From: JAAZIN01 sp964441025
GTDB taxonomy: Bacteria > Bacillota > Dethiobacteria > DTU022
Reading direction: 5' to 3'
Assembly: GCA_964441025.1 (NCBI GenBank)
Contig: CAYTXG010000009.1
Location: 1 to 64,000, forward strand
Length of the DNA: 64,000 nucleotides
Shown one piece after another: positions 44,219-52,520 of the stretch. Positions within the stretch are counted from its first letter, which is position 1. Each line of letters opens with the position of its first letter. Both the position numbers and the translations under genes were made by a program. The notes beneath the pieces are model-generated. The model did no database searches. It was not told where the DNA came from and worked only from the letters and a program-made list of their open reading frames with translations.

Positions 44219-45526
44219 ATGAAAAGGCTGAAACTGCGGCCCGATGTACTTTTCTTTCTAATAGTTATTATGCTGCTGGGGCCGGCCAATTTTTTTAGCT
44301 CCGAAAAACCAACGGTCTCCGAGCTCGAACACAGGGTTCTGGAAAAAAGGCCCGAATTCAGCCTGCCGGCGCTTTTCAGCGGCAGCTATTTTCAAGACCT
44401 GGAGAACTATTACAGTGATACCTTCATCTTCCGCGACAGCCTGGTCAAAGCCAGCCGGGGAGTACAGCAGGCTCTCTCCATACTGGGCCCCGGTATTGCC
44501 ATAATCACCGCCCCCGAGGAGCTGCCGTCTCCTCCTCCCGAACCTGCAGAGGGAGCACCCCCTGAGGAGCAGGAAGAGTATAAGAATGGGCAGGAAATAA
44601 ACCCCCTTCTGCCGGAGATAGACGACGATGATCAGAATGTCGGCTACTGGATTGTAGTTGAGGATCAGGCTCTCCAGCTCTTCAAATTCAACAAGGAGAA
44701 TTTTGATTTCTATGCCGGCATCCTCAACAGTTACCGGGCGGAGCTGGCCCGGAGCGTCAAGATCTACTCCATGATCGCCCCCACCAACAGCGAGTTTGTT
44801 CAGCTTAAAAGGTACCAGGGGATCACCGATTCGCAGAACCAGGCCCTGGGCTACCTGGAAAGCAGGCTGAATCCCGGTATTGAATCGATCAATGTGTACG
44901 ACGCCCTGAAGGGGCATACCGGCGAGTATATCTACTTCCGGACCGACCACCACTGGACGGCGCTGGGCGCCTATTACGCCTACTGCTCCTTAATGAAAAC
45001 GAGGGGGGAGGAGCCCGTCCCGCTGGAGAAATACCGCAGGGTGGACCTGGATGGCTTCCTTGGCAGCTCCTACTCAAAAACCCTGGATAAAAAGCTGGAG
45101 GAGAATCCCGATACTCTCACGGTGTACATGCCCTTCACAGAGCACGACTTCACCATCTACTACGGCAGGGGTCCGGAAAAAAGAGAGGTAATCGATATGC
45201 AGTACGCCGGCAGCAAAACAAACAAGTACCTTGTATTCATCAGCGGCGGTGAACTGACCTGGGGTGAGATCAAAACAGATGTTAAAAATGGGAAAAGGAT
45301 CCTGGTGATAAAGGATTCTTTCGGAAACGCGCTCGTGCCCTTTTTGCTGCCTCATTACGAGGAGATCTATATTGTAGACTCGCGCTTCTTCAGCATAGGG
45401 GCGGCGGGCAAGAATATCATCCAGTTCATCGAGGATAACAGGATCAATGAGGTGCTGTTCATGCATTACATGGAGGATGTGAACTGGCATAAATTCATGG
45501 AAGGTGTCCAGGCGCTCATGGGCTAA
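44219..45526 (+). CDS. DHHW family protein (AlgJ/AlgX-like O-acetylation partner)
   Basis: A 435-residue protein with an N-terminal signal anchor (about 10-25) and an SGNH-like extracytoplasmic domain. It has the YFRTDHHWTALGAY block that names the family (catalytic Asp and His) and an IKDSFGNALVPF block carrying the serine. A low-complexity Pro/Glu linker occurs at about 100-140. With the MBOAT protein encoded 73 bases upstream it should transfer acetyl groups to a cell-surface polysaccharide. ATG 44219 has GGAGG eight bases before it. Confidence 0.88.
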   Translation: MKRLKLRPDVLFFLIVIMLLGPANFFSSEKPTVSELEHRVLEKRPEFSLPALFSGSYFQDLENYYSDTFIFRDSLVKASRGVQQALSILGPGIAIITAPEELPSPPPEPAEGAPPEEQEEYKNGQEINPLLPEIDDDDQNVGYWIVVEDQALQLFKFNKENFDFYAGILNSYRAELARSVKIYSMIAPTNSEFVQLKRYQGITDSQNQALGYLESRLNPGIESINVYDALKGHTGEYIYFRTDHHWTALGAYYAYCSLMKTRGEEPVPLEKYRRVDLDGFLGSSYSKTLDKKLEENPDTLTVYMPFTEHDFTIYYGRGPEKREVIDMQYAGSKTNKYLVFISGGELTWGEIKTDVKNGKRILVIKDSFGNALVPFLLPHYEEIYIVDSRFFSIGAAGKNIIQFIEDNRINEVLFMHYMEDVNWHKFMEGVQALMG

Positions 45527-45553
45527 ATTGCAACCCCCCCGCCCCCGGGCCGG

Positions 45554-46339
45554 TTATTCCCAACGGAAATATTTTAGGGACAGGACGAAGCAGACTACCG
45601 CAACTCCCGCCAGGACCAGGAGGCTGGTGTTCACACTGGAAAGAGCCTCTCCAAGCCACACCGCTTTCATCGCCTTGACCACATGGGTCACAGGCAAAAA
45701 GTTGGCGATATCTTGCATGAGTTTTGGCATGATCTCCAGGGGAATGGATGCTCCCGTCAGAAAGAGCATGGGAAAAAATACGAGGTAGGCAATGGCGGTA
45801 ACCGCTTTCATATTGGGAGCCAGGCCGGCGATCAAAAAACCTATGGAAAAAATACTCAATACCGAGAAAAGAAAGACAGCCGCTACAGGCAGTAAACTGC
45901 CCACAAAGTGCAGGTTGAAAACGATTTTGCCCACCAGGGCAAGCAGCAGCAGACCGGCCACAAAAGCTTTCTTTTTACCGGCAAGCCCCATTGTCTCCAG
46001 GAGATCATCGTATGGCAGAGGATTGCGGTAAAGGGAGGAAAAAAGATCGCAGATCTCCCATACCAGGGCCCGCTCCTGGTAGGCGGTATTCTGCAGCTGC
46101 ACACCGATGGCCCCGTAAAGCTCCTTTCGCTCTTTTCAGGGGTCCAGCCCCACCACGCTGACTTTCCCGCTGTGCGCCCGGCGCAGCCCCGCGATGCACT
46201 CCACGGTAGAAGTCTTGCCGGCGCCGTTGGGGCCGACAATACCGAAGATCTCCTGCTCGGAAACGCTGAAGCTGACCCCATCCACCGCGCAGAATTCTTT
46301 GTATTTCACTGTCAGCGCATCGACATCGATCACTTTCAC
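45554..46339 (-). pseudogene. Decayed ABC-2 transporter: ATPase fragment joined to permease fragment
   Basis: From 46339 the frame encodes an ABC ATPase N-terminus with Walker A GPNGAGKTS and GLRRAHSGKVSVVGLDP, then an in-frame TGA (46136-46138). The same frame continues with ELYGAIGVQLQNTAYQE (the ATPase Q-loop region) up to GLAGKKKAFVA, where NLSGGQ should follow. Instead it passes directly into an ABC-2 permease C-terminal half (AGLLLLALVGKI onward, about four helices, with PMLFLTGASIPLEIMP). So a deletion removed the signature, Walker B and the permease N-terminus, and a nonsense mutation followed or preceded. The product from a GTG at 46102 (182 residues) could not hydrolyse ATP. Confidence 0.8.
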
Positions 46340-46455
46340 CCGGCGCCCGTCCCCTCCTCTTTGTTCAGATACAGGTTGATCTCCTTAACAAAGTTGATCC
46401 ACGCGAACAACCCCTGATTGTGTCCCCAATGTTTTTACCAGTATAGCATATTCTG

Positions 46456-47556
46456 TCAGATTGGTCTTCCATTTTTTACTTCATGGTTCCGCTCCGGGTC
46501 CAGGCCCCGGATGTATTCGTCTCCAAAACAGGTTGCCTGGAAATAACCGTCCCCAGCCTCTTCGATGGATTTGACAAAGGGCAGCTTCAGATCCTGCTCC
46601 TGCTTCGTCATCACCGGAAAGCCGAAATGGCTGTTCCTGTATTTTAAAGAGCTTTTCTCCCGCGTGTATTTTTGGACAAACTCCAGGTGATCCCGCAGCC
46701 TTTGCCGGTTGTAATCGTTGAGCCCGCCGACCTCCTCTTTCAGGCGCTCCCTGATGTAGGCGCCAAAGGCGGGGTCGATTTCCCAGCCAGCGCTGTTTCT
46801 GGCGCAGGCCATCGCCGCCAGCATGGTTGTGCCGGTGCCAAGGAAGGGGTCGAGCACGGTGTCTCCCAGGACCGAATACATGTTGATCAGGCGGAAGGGC
46901 AGCAAAAAAGGATAGGCCGCGCTCCTCTTTCTCAGGTTTTGAGCGCCCATGTCCTGGCCCCTTCCTTTGAAATCCCAAAGGTCCGAAAACCACCGGTTCC
47001 GCTCCTCCCAGAAATAGCCGCTCTGCCTTCTTCTCTTTTTATCCCCGGGCGTGCTGAAGGCCCTTTTATCCCCCTTGCGGAAGATCAAAATGTATTCGTG
47101 CTCCAGCGTCACGTAAGCCCCCGCCGGGAGCATCCCCGAGCCCATGAACTTATTCGGCGCGTTGGTCTGCTTGCGCCAGAGGATGGCGGGCAACAGATCA
47201 AAGCCCAATTCCATGAACCTGCCCTGGATACGCGAGTGGTTGGCAAAGAGCTGAAAGCGCCCCCTGACGGTGCGCAGAGCGTCGCCGATGTTGATGCAGG
47301 CGACGGCTCCCTCTTTCATCACCCGGTACAGTTCGGCCCAGACCCCGTCGAGGACCTGGTGCATCGACTCAAAAGCTTTCCGGGCATCACCCTGTTCGAG
47401 GTAAAGGCCAGCCTCAGGCGCCAGCCCGGCAAAGAGATTATCCCACATTTCGATCATGGGGTAGGGCGGCGAGGTGACCACCAGGTCTATACTCCCATCA
47501 TCCAGGGCACCCAGTTCGCGCGAATCCCCGTACACAATCCGGTGGGATGTCTGCAA
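46456..47556 (-). CDS. Orphan site-specific DNA methyltransferase (N4-cytosine/N6-adenine type)
   Basis: A 366-residue methyltransferase of the N6_N4_Mtase family in beta-class order: catalytic motif IV TSPPY near residue 30, then the AdoMet-binding VLDPFLGTGTTMLAAM block in the C-terminal half (about 235). The target recognition region lies between. TTG 47556 is preferred because GGGAG precedes it and homology starts there; an earlier in-frame start at 47619 lacks a site. No restriction endonuclease is adjacent, so it is an orphan or has a distant partner. It is divergent from the SNF2 helicase gene. Confidence 0.88.
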   Translation of the reverse strand: MQTSHRIVYGDSRELGALDDGSIDLVVTSPPYPMIEMWDNLFAGLAPEAGLYLEQGDARKAFESMHQVLDGVWAELYRVMKEGAVACINIGDALRTVRGRFQLFANHSRIQGRFMELGFDLLPAILWRKQTNAPNKFMGSGMLPAGAYVTLEHEYILIFRKGDKRAFSTPGDKKRRRQSGYFWEERNRWFSDLWDFKGRGQDMGAQNLRKRSAAYPFLLPFRLINMYSVLGDTVLDPFLGTGTTMLAAMACARNSAGWEIDPAFGAYIRERLKEEVGGLNDYNRQRLRDHLEFVQKYTREKSSLKYRNSHFGFPVMTKQEQDLKLPFVKSIEEAGDGYFQATCFGDEYIRGLDPERNHEVKNGRPI

Positions 47557-47636
47557 CCTTACACTCCCTTTTACTCCCTGGCGCCGGGCACCTGGGGGTT
47601 TATTCCAGATCCCCGGCACGCCCCTTGCCCCTTCTC

Positions 47637-47666
47637 TATTTCCTTAATGTCCCCCCCGATTCCTGC
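47637..47666 (-). promoter_or_regulatory. Sigma-H-like element upstream of the DNA methyltransferase
   Basis: Minus-strand GCAGGAATC (47658-47666, one mismatch), a 12-base spacer including a run of seven G, and AAGGAAATA (47637-47645, one mismatch), about 80 bases upstream of the TTG start. It is a weaker member of the set. Confidence 0.35.
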
Positions 47667-47840
47667 AAGCTGGTAATTTATGTAGAGGCAAGGCGCACTT
47701 CACCCGTTTTTATAAGAAGGCTGAGGAAAGGCCTGGCCGCCTGCAGGGCGACAGCATCGCAGCCCGGCTGCATTGCGACGCAGTATGTGCATATCGCTGA
47801 CAGCGTCCGGCCCGTTATGTTAGAATCAAGGAGTACGGTG

Positions 47841-50800
47841 ATGTCGCTAGGGAGTGAAACAATGATCAAACTGTCGCGCCGGCAGATTGCCGGCAACTGC
47901 GTCAACCCAAACGTTTTTACCCGGGGGCAGCAATACTACCGCCGGGGTGCAGTCAGGAAAGTGGACTTTGAGGGGCCCGGGCGTGTCGTTGCCCGCGTCC
48001 AGGGCAGGAAAAAATATACCGTGGACATCGTCAAGGAAGAAGAGGAGATTCTTTTCCACTGCACCTGCGCCGCCTTTGCCGCCTACGACGGTTTCTGTAA
48101 ACATATTGTCGCCGTTCTCCTGGCCCTCCAGGATAGGGAACCGGTCTCCGGCATTGACAGTACCGAAAGGACGCTTGTGAATCACCTGCTGGACTGGTAT
48201 TCCGGCCCCGCTGCCGGCAGTGGCAGCGAGGTAGAACTTGACCTGTTCGTACAGGTCCACAACAATACCGGCAGCAACAGCCCGCCCCCTGTCAGCGTCT
48301 CTTTAAAGGCCGGCGAGAAGGGCGCCAGACAATACGTAGTCCGGGATGTCGACAAGTTCATGGCAGCGGTGGCGCAGCGGGAACCCTTCATCTTCGGGAA
48401 ACAGTTCACCTATAATCCGCCAGGGCACAGCTTTGCGCCTGACAGCCGGGGCCTGTTGGACTTTTTTATCCGGATTCATGAGATCGAGAAGAGCTACGGG
48501 TACTATGGCCCCCCCGGGCTGCTGAAGGGCAAAGAAATTAAGCTGCCCCCCCACCTGCTCAGGCGGCTGCTGGACCAACTGGGTGAAAAGGCTTTTACCC
48601 TGCAGGTGGGCAAAGAGACCTTCACAGGCGCCAGGGCCGCCGCCGCGGGCCCGCTCCTGCAGTTCCAGCTGCAGGAGAGCGAAAAGGGTCTGGCCCTGAA
48701 GCTGGAGGATGCGGACGAAATTGAGCTGTTGACCGCTGAAGGCGATCTCCTGCTCCACGGGGCGCAGCTCTACAATCTGGCCGGTACTGAACAGGCCGCC
48801 CTGCTGCCGCTGCTCTGCGCCATCAAGAAACAGAGAAGCTCTGCCCTGCCGATCAGCGCCGCCCAGGAACAGCGCTTCTTCTCGGGCCTCTACCCCCTCA
48901 TTGAAAAAACAGCAGCCCTGAAAATAACCCCCGCCTTGCAAAAACGGCTCTACCGCCCGCCCCTGGAGACAAACATATACCTGGACTATGACGGCGGGAG
49001 AGTTGTCGCCAGGCTGGAGTATATTTACGGGGAGATCAAGCTCAACCCCTTTGACCCCCTCCCGGCGGGACAGCCCGGGCCCGGCAAAGAGAGGCTGCTG
49101 ATCCGGGATTCCGCCGCCGAGCATGAAGTGATGCGCTTCTTCGAAGAGGCCGCTTTCACCGTCAGCGGCGGCGCCATGCACCTGGAGGAGGAGGAGCAGA
49201 TCTGGCCCTTTATCTACGAAACCATCCCCCTCCTGCAGCAGCATGCCGCTATCTACTACAGCGAGCGTTTCAAGCAGGCCGGCCGCAAGGCGCCCCGCTT
49301 TACCGGAAAGGCGGGCATTGACTGGAACCTCGACCTTCTCGAACTGGAACTGGGCCTGGAGGATGTCAACCCTGAAGAGCTGGCGGAGATCTGGCAGTCG
49401 CTCAGGATCAAGCGCAGATACCACCGCCTGCGCGACGGCTCCATCCTGCCCCTTGAGGGAGAGGGCGTCGAGCAGTTCAACCGCCTGGCCGGGGCCCTGG
49501 ATTTGCAGCCGTCAGATCTAAAGCAGAGAACGGTGCATCTGCCCAAGCATCAGGCGCTCTACCTGGACGGGCTCATCCGTGAATATGATATTGCCCCCGT
49601 TACAGAAAGCGAAGATCTCGCCGGGCTGGTCCGCCACATCCGCAATCCCGCGGGCACAGACTACCCCCTGCCGCTACCCCTGCAGGGGGTGCTGCGGGGT
49701 TACCAGGAAACAGGATATAAATGGCTGAAATCGCTGGCCGCCTGCGGCTTCGGCGGGATCCTGGCCGACGACATGGGGCTGGGCAAGACGGTGCAGGCTA
49801 TTGCGTTCATACTTTCAGAGCGGCAGGAGAACCCGGCGCAGCTGCCGGTCCTGGTCGTGACCCCAGCCTCGCTTATCTATAACTGGGAGGCGGAGATTGA
49901 AAAATTTGCCCCGCAGCTGAAGGTGCTGGTCATCGCCGGCACAAAAAAGGAGCGGCGGGAACTGCTTTCCGGGACAGTCAAAGCCGATGTGATCATCACC
50001 TCCTACCCCCTGCTTCGCCGCGACATCTCCGATTATGCGCCGCTGCAATTCAGCAGCTGTTTTCTCGACGAAGCCCAGTATATCAAAAACCCCAATTCGC
50101 TGACGGCGCAGTGCGCTCGCAAGATCAAGACCTCCCGGCGTTTTGCCCTTACCGGTACACCCATGGAAAATTCCCTCATCGAGCTGTGGTCCATATTTCA
50201 GTTTATCATGCCGGGCTACCTGCAATCGCAAAAAAAGTTCACCCAGAGGTACTGCTCTGCGGCGGCGGCAGCTGAACCGGGGTTTCTTCCGGAAAACGGC
50301 TTCCTCCCCCTGGCGGTAAAAGTACGCCCCTTTATCCTGCGCCGCCTCAAAGAGGAGGTCCTCACAGAGCTGCCCCCTAAAATCGAGCACCGCTATCTCT
50401 CAGAGCTGACTGCCGATCAGAAAAAGCTTTACCTGGCCTACCTGGAGCGGCTGCGCAGCGAAACTGCCGAATCGCTGCAAAATAGCGATTTCAACAGAAG
50501 CCGCATCCAGATTCTGGCGGGCCTGATGCGCCTGCGCCAGATCTGCTGCCACCCTTCGCTTTTCCTGGAAAACTACAACGGCGAAAGCGCAAAGCTGCTG
50601 CAGCTGCAGGAGCTGCTCCGCGAAGCTGTAGACGGAGGCCACCGCATCCTCCTTTTTTCCCAGTTTACCGGCATGCTGCGGCTGATCAAGAAGGCGCTCG
50701 ACAGGGAGGGCTATCACTACTTCTACCTCGACGGAGCCACAAAAACAGGTGAACGCCTGCAAATGGTCAACGCATTCAACATGGGAGAGGGGGAGATGTT

Positions 50801-51098
50801 TTTAATCTCGCTCAGGGCCGGAGGGACAGGGCTCAACCTTACCGGTGCGGATATCGTGGTTCAATTCGACCTCTGGTGGAACCCCGCCGTGGAAGAGCAG
50901 GCCGCCGGACGGGCGCACCGCATCGGCCAGAAGAAAGTGGTCCAGGTAATCCGCCTGCTGGCCAAGGGGACCATAGAAGAGAAGATCTTCGAACTGCAGC
51001 AGAAGAAGAAAGAGCTTGTTGACAGGGTGGTCCAGCCGGGCGAAACCTTCCTTTCATCCATGGATGAATCCGACATTCGCGAAATCCTTGAACTCTAG
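47841..51098 (+). CDS. SWIM-domain SNF2 family DNA helicase/translocase
   Basis: A 1085-residue protein. A SWIM zinc finger (CTCAAFAAYDGFCKH, about 74-88) starts the N-terminal part, followed by a long middle region of unknown fold (about 110-600). The SNF2 ATPase has DDMGLGKTVQA (Walker A near 645), LDEAQYIKNP (about 742) and ALTGTPMEN. The helicase C domain has SLRAGGTGLNLT and AAGRAHRIGQ near the end. It resembles Bacillus YwqA-type proteins, thought to remodel DNA-protein complexes or RNA polymerase. The start is ATG 47841 or ATG 47862; both have ribosome sites. Confidence 0.9.
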   Translation: MSLGSETMIKLSRRQIAGNCVNPNVFTRGQQYYRRGAVRKVDFEGPGRVVARVQGRKKYTVDIVKEEEEILFHCTCAAFAAYDGFCKHIVAVLLALQDREPVSGIDSTERTLVNHLLDWYSGPAAGSGSEVELDLFVQVHNNTGSNSPPPVSVSLKAGEKGARQYVVRDVDKFMAAVAQREPFIFGKQFTYNPPGHSFAPDSRGLLDFFIRIHEIEKSYGYYGPPGLLKGKEIKLPPHLLRRLLDQLGEKAFTLQVGKETFTGARAAAAGPLLQFQLQESEKGLALKLEDADEIELLTAEGDLLLHGAQLYNLAGTEQAALLPLLCAIKKQRSSALPISAAQEQRFFSGLYPLIEKTAALKITPALQKRLYRPPLETNIYLDYDGGRVVARLEYIYGEIKLNPFDPLPAGQPGPGKERLLIRDSAAEHEVMRFFEEAAFTVSGGAMHLEEEEQIWPFIYETIPLLQQHAAIYYSERFKQAGRKAPRFTGKAGIDWNLDLLELELGLEDVNPEELAEIWQSLRIKRRYHRLRDGSILPLEGEGVEQFNRLAGALDLQPSDLKQRTVHLPKHQALYLDGLIREYDIAPVTESEDLAGLVRHIRNPAGTDYPLPLPLQGVLRGYQETGYKWLKSLAACGFGGILADDMGLGKTVQAIAFILSERQENPAQLPVLVVTPASLIYNWEAEIEKFAPQLKVLVIAGTKKERRELLSGTVKADVIITSYPLLRRDISDYAPLQFSSCFLDEAQYIKNPNSLTAQCARKIKTSRRFALTGTPMENSLIELWSIFQFIMPGYLQSQKKFTQRYCSAAAAAEPGFLPENGFLPLAVKVRPFILRRLKEEVLTELPPKIEHRYLSELTADQKKLYLAYLERLRSETAESLQNSDFNRSRIQILAGLMRLRQICCHPSLFLENYNGESAKLLQLQELLREAVDGGHRILLFSQFTGMLRLIKKALDREGYHYFYLDGATKTGERLQMVNAFNMGEGEMFLISLRAGGTGLNLTGADIVVQFDLWWNPAVEEQAAGRAHRIGQKKVVQVIRLLAKGTIEEKIFELQQKKKELVDRVVQPGETFLSSMDESDIREILEL

Positions 51099-51148
51099 GC
51101 GCCGCCACCGCTTCTTCCGGCGTGGAGTACAGGGGCGCTTTATAGGGC

Positions 51149-52396
51149 TCAGGGGATGTAATTAAGTTTATGAAGGAGACGAAGGTAAGCGAGAACATTC
51201 CTGGTGATCAGGAATTCGCGGCGCACCTTTTCCTTCCCAACAGAAGCAAATTCATGCGCCAGCGAAGGGTTGCGCAGCAGCGTGAGCACCCGGTCCACAC
51301 ATTCCTCAACAGTATCCACCAGGTAACCGCTCACACCATCCTCGATCTGCAGCCTGATCCCGCCAACATTGCCCCCGATTACCGGGGTGCCCTTCCACAG
51401 CGCTTCCGTCACGGTCAGGCCAAAACCCTCGCGGAGCGATTTTTGCAGAACAATATCGGCAGCAGTTTGGAAGGCATTCACCTCCAGGTTGGTGATACCG
51501 TTGAAATTTGTGACAACCTTGATGTCGTAATCCTCACCGGCCCGGCGTAAGGTGTGGTAAAGATAGTCCCAGCCTTCAGGATCATCGCCGGCCATGGAGC
51601 CGACAAGGGCAAGCTGGACGCTGGGAAATTCCTTTTTTACCATTTTGTAGACCTCAATAACGCCCAGCGGATCTTTCCAGGGATCAAAGCGAGAGATCTG
51701 GGCAATGAGCGGCCGTTCCTGCTCCACCCCGAACCGGCAGAGCATGGAAGCAGCTTCCTCAGGTTCAAGGTGTGCATTTTTTGAACTCAATGGGTCGATG
51801 GAGGGGGTGATCACCGTGAAATTGGGAATTTCCGTACCTTCTTTGACATACTCAGGCATGGTAAAGATAGAGGCATCGTACTGCCGGATATAGCGGTAAA
51901 TAAAGTCCCAGTATTCCGGGTTGGGTGCGGAGCTGTCAATGTGGCAGCGCCAGACCCACCGGGCCCGGCGACGCGTACTGTTGCGGTACTCGATGAGCGC
52001 TGCAGGCTGGGGGTCATGACAGATCACGAAATCATAATCCCAATTCTCCATGCAGGCGGCATTGAGCTCGCTGAATTTAAGATAGATATCCCTTTCCGCA
52101 GGGGTGAGACTGCCCTCCTGCCCTTGAAGGCGGTTGTGAAACATTTTCGTTACCTGGTAAAAATCCTGTTCGCCCTTGAGCACCCACCAGTCAAGATCCA
52201 GCCCCAGATCCCCCAACAGCGGCAGCAAAGCCGAGAGCTTCTCCGCCACCCCGCCGCCGAAAGAGGTGGCGTTGATCATGGCCACTTTTTTACCCTTCAG
52301 TTCGCCGGCCAGGTAGCTGATCTCCTCCACAGTCTCGCGGTCGACAAAGGGCAGGTAATCGGCAAATTTTTTCTGTACCGTCTGCACAACTTCCAT
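51149..52396 (-). CDS. treT: Trehalose glycosyltransferring synthase (GT4)
   Basis: A 415-residue GT-B glycosyltransferase of the TreT type, which makes trehalose reversibly from ADP- or UDP-glucose and glucose. It has the N-terminal INATSFGGGVAEKL loop of TreT, CHDPQPAAL, RCHIDSSAPN, the QISRFDPWKDP nucleotide-binding block, and the GT4 E-x7-E motif in LREGFGLTVTEALWKG. Length matches characterised TreT. The ATG at 52396 follows GGGAAG. It diverges from treZ, and a 6-bp hairpin (CTGCGG/CCGCAG, 52426-52443) lies in the shared leader. Confidence 0.9.
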   Translation of the reverse strand: MEVVQTVQKKFADYLPFVDRETVEEISYLAGELKGKKVAMINATSFGGGVAEKLSALLPLLGDLGLDLDWWVLKGEQDFYQVTKMFHNRLQGQEGSLTPAERDIYLKFSELNAACMENWDYDFVICHDPQPAALIEYRNSTRRRARWVWRCHIDSSAPNPEYWDFIYRYIRQYDASIFTMPEYVKEGTEIPNFTVITPSIDPLSSKNAHLEPEEAASMLCRFGVEQERPLIAQISRFDPWKDPLGVIEVYKMVKKEFPSVQLALVGSMAGDDPEGWDYLYHTLRRAGEDYDIKVVTNFNGITNLEVNAFQTAADIVLQKSLREGFGLTVTEALWKGTPVIGGNVGGIRLQIEDGVSGYLVDTVEECVDRVLTLLRNPSLAHEFASVGKEKVRREFLITRNVLAYLRLLHKLNYIP

Positions 52397-52504
52397 AAGA
52401 AAACACTTCCCTTCGCTATTTTAGACTGCGGCGATAACCGCAGGAGATCTATTTACCCCTTGTCGCTTTTAACCCGGAGGCTAATTTAAGCCCCGGCAAC
52501 TGGT

Positions 52505-52520
52505 TATATTATTTAGTATG
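52505..52520 (+). promoter_or_regulatory. TATATT box abutting the treZ start codon
   Basis: A TATATT -10-like hexamer (52505-52510) lies only 7 bases before the treZ ATG (52518), and there is no ribosome-binding purine run between or immediately before. If used, it would give a leaderless or nearly leaderless message. Confidence 0.3.

Noticed and set aside
46136..46138. In-frame TGA in the ABC remnant as a recoded selenocysteine
   Set aside because: The position is not a redox site in ABC ATPases, and the gene is also fused and lacks its signature and Walker B motifs; decay explains it better.
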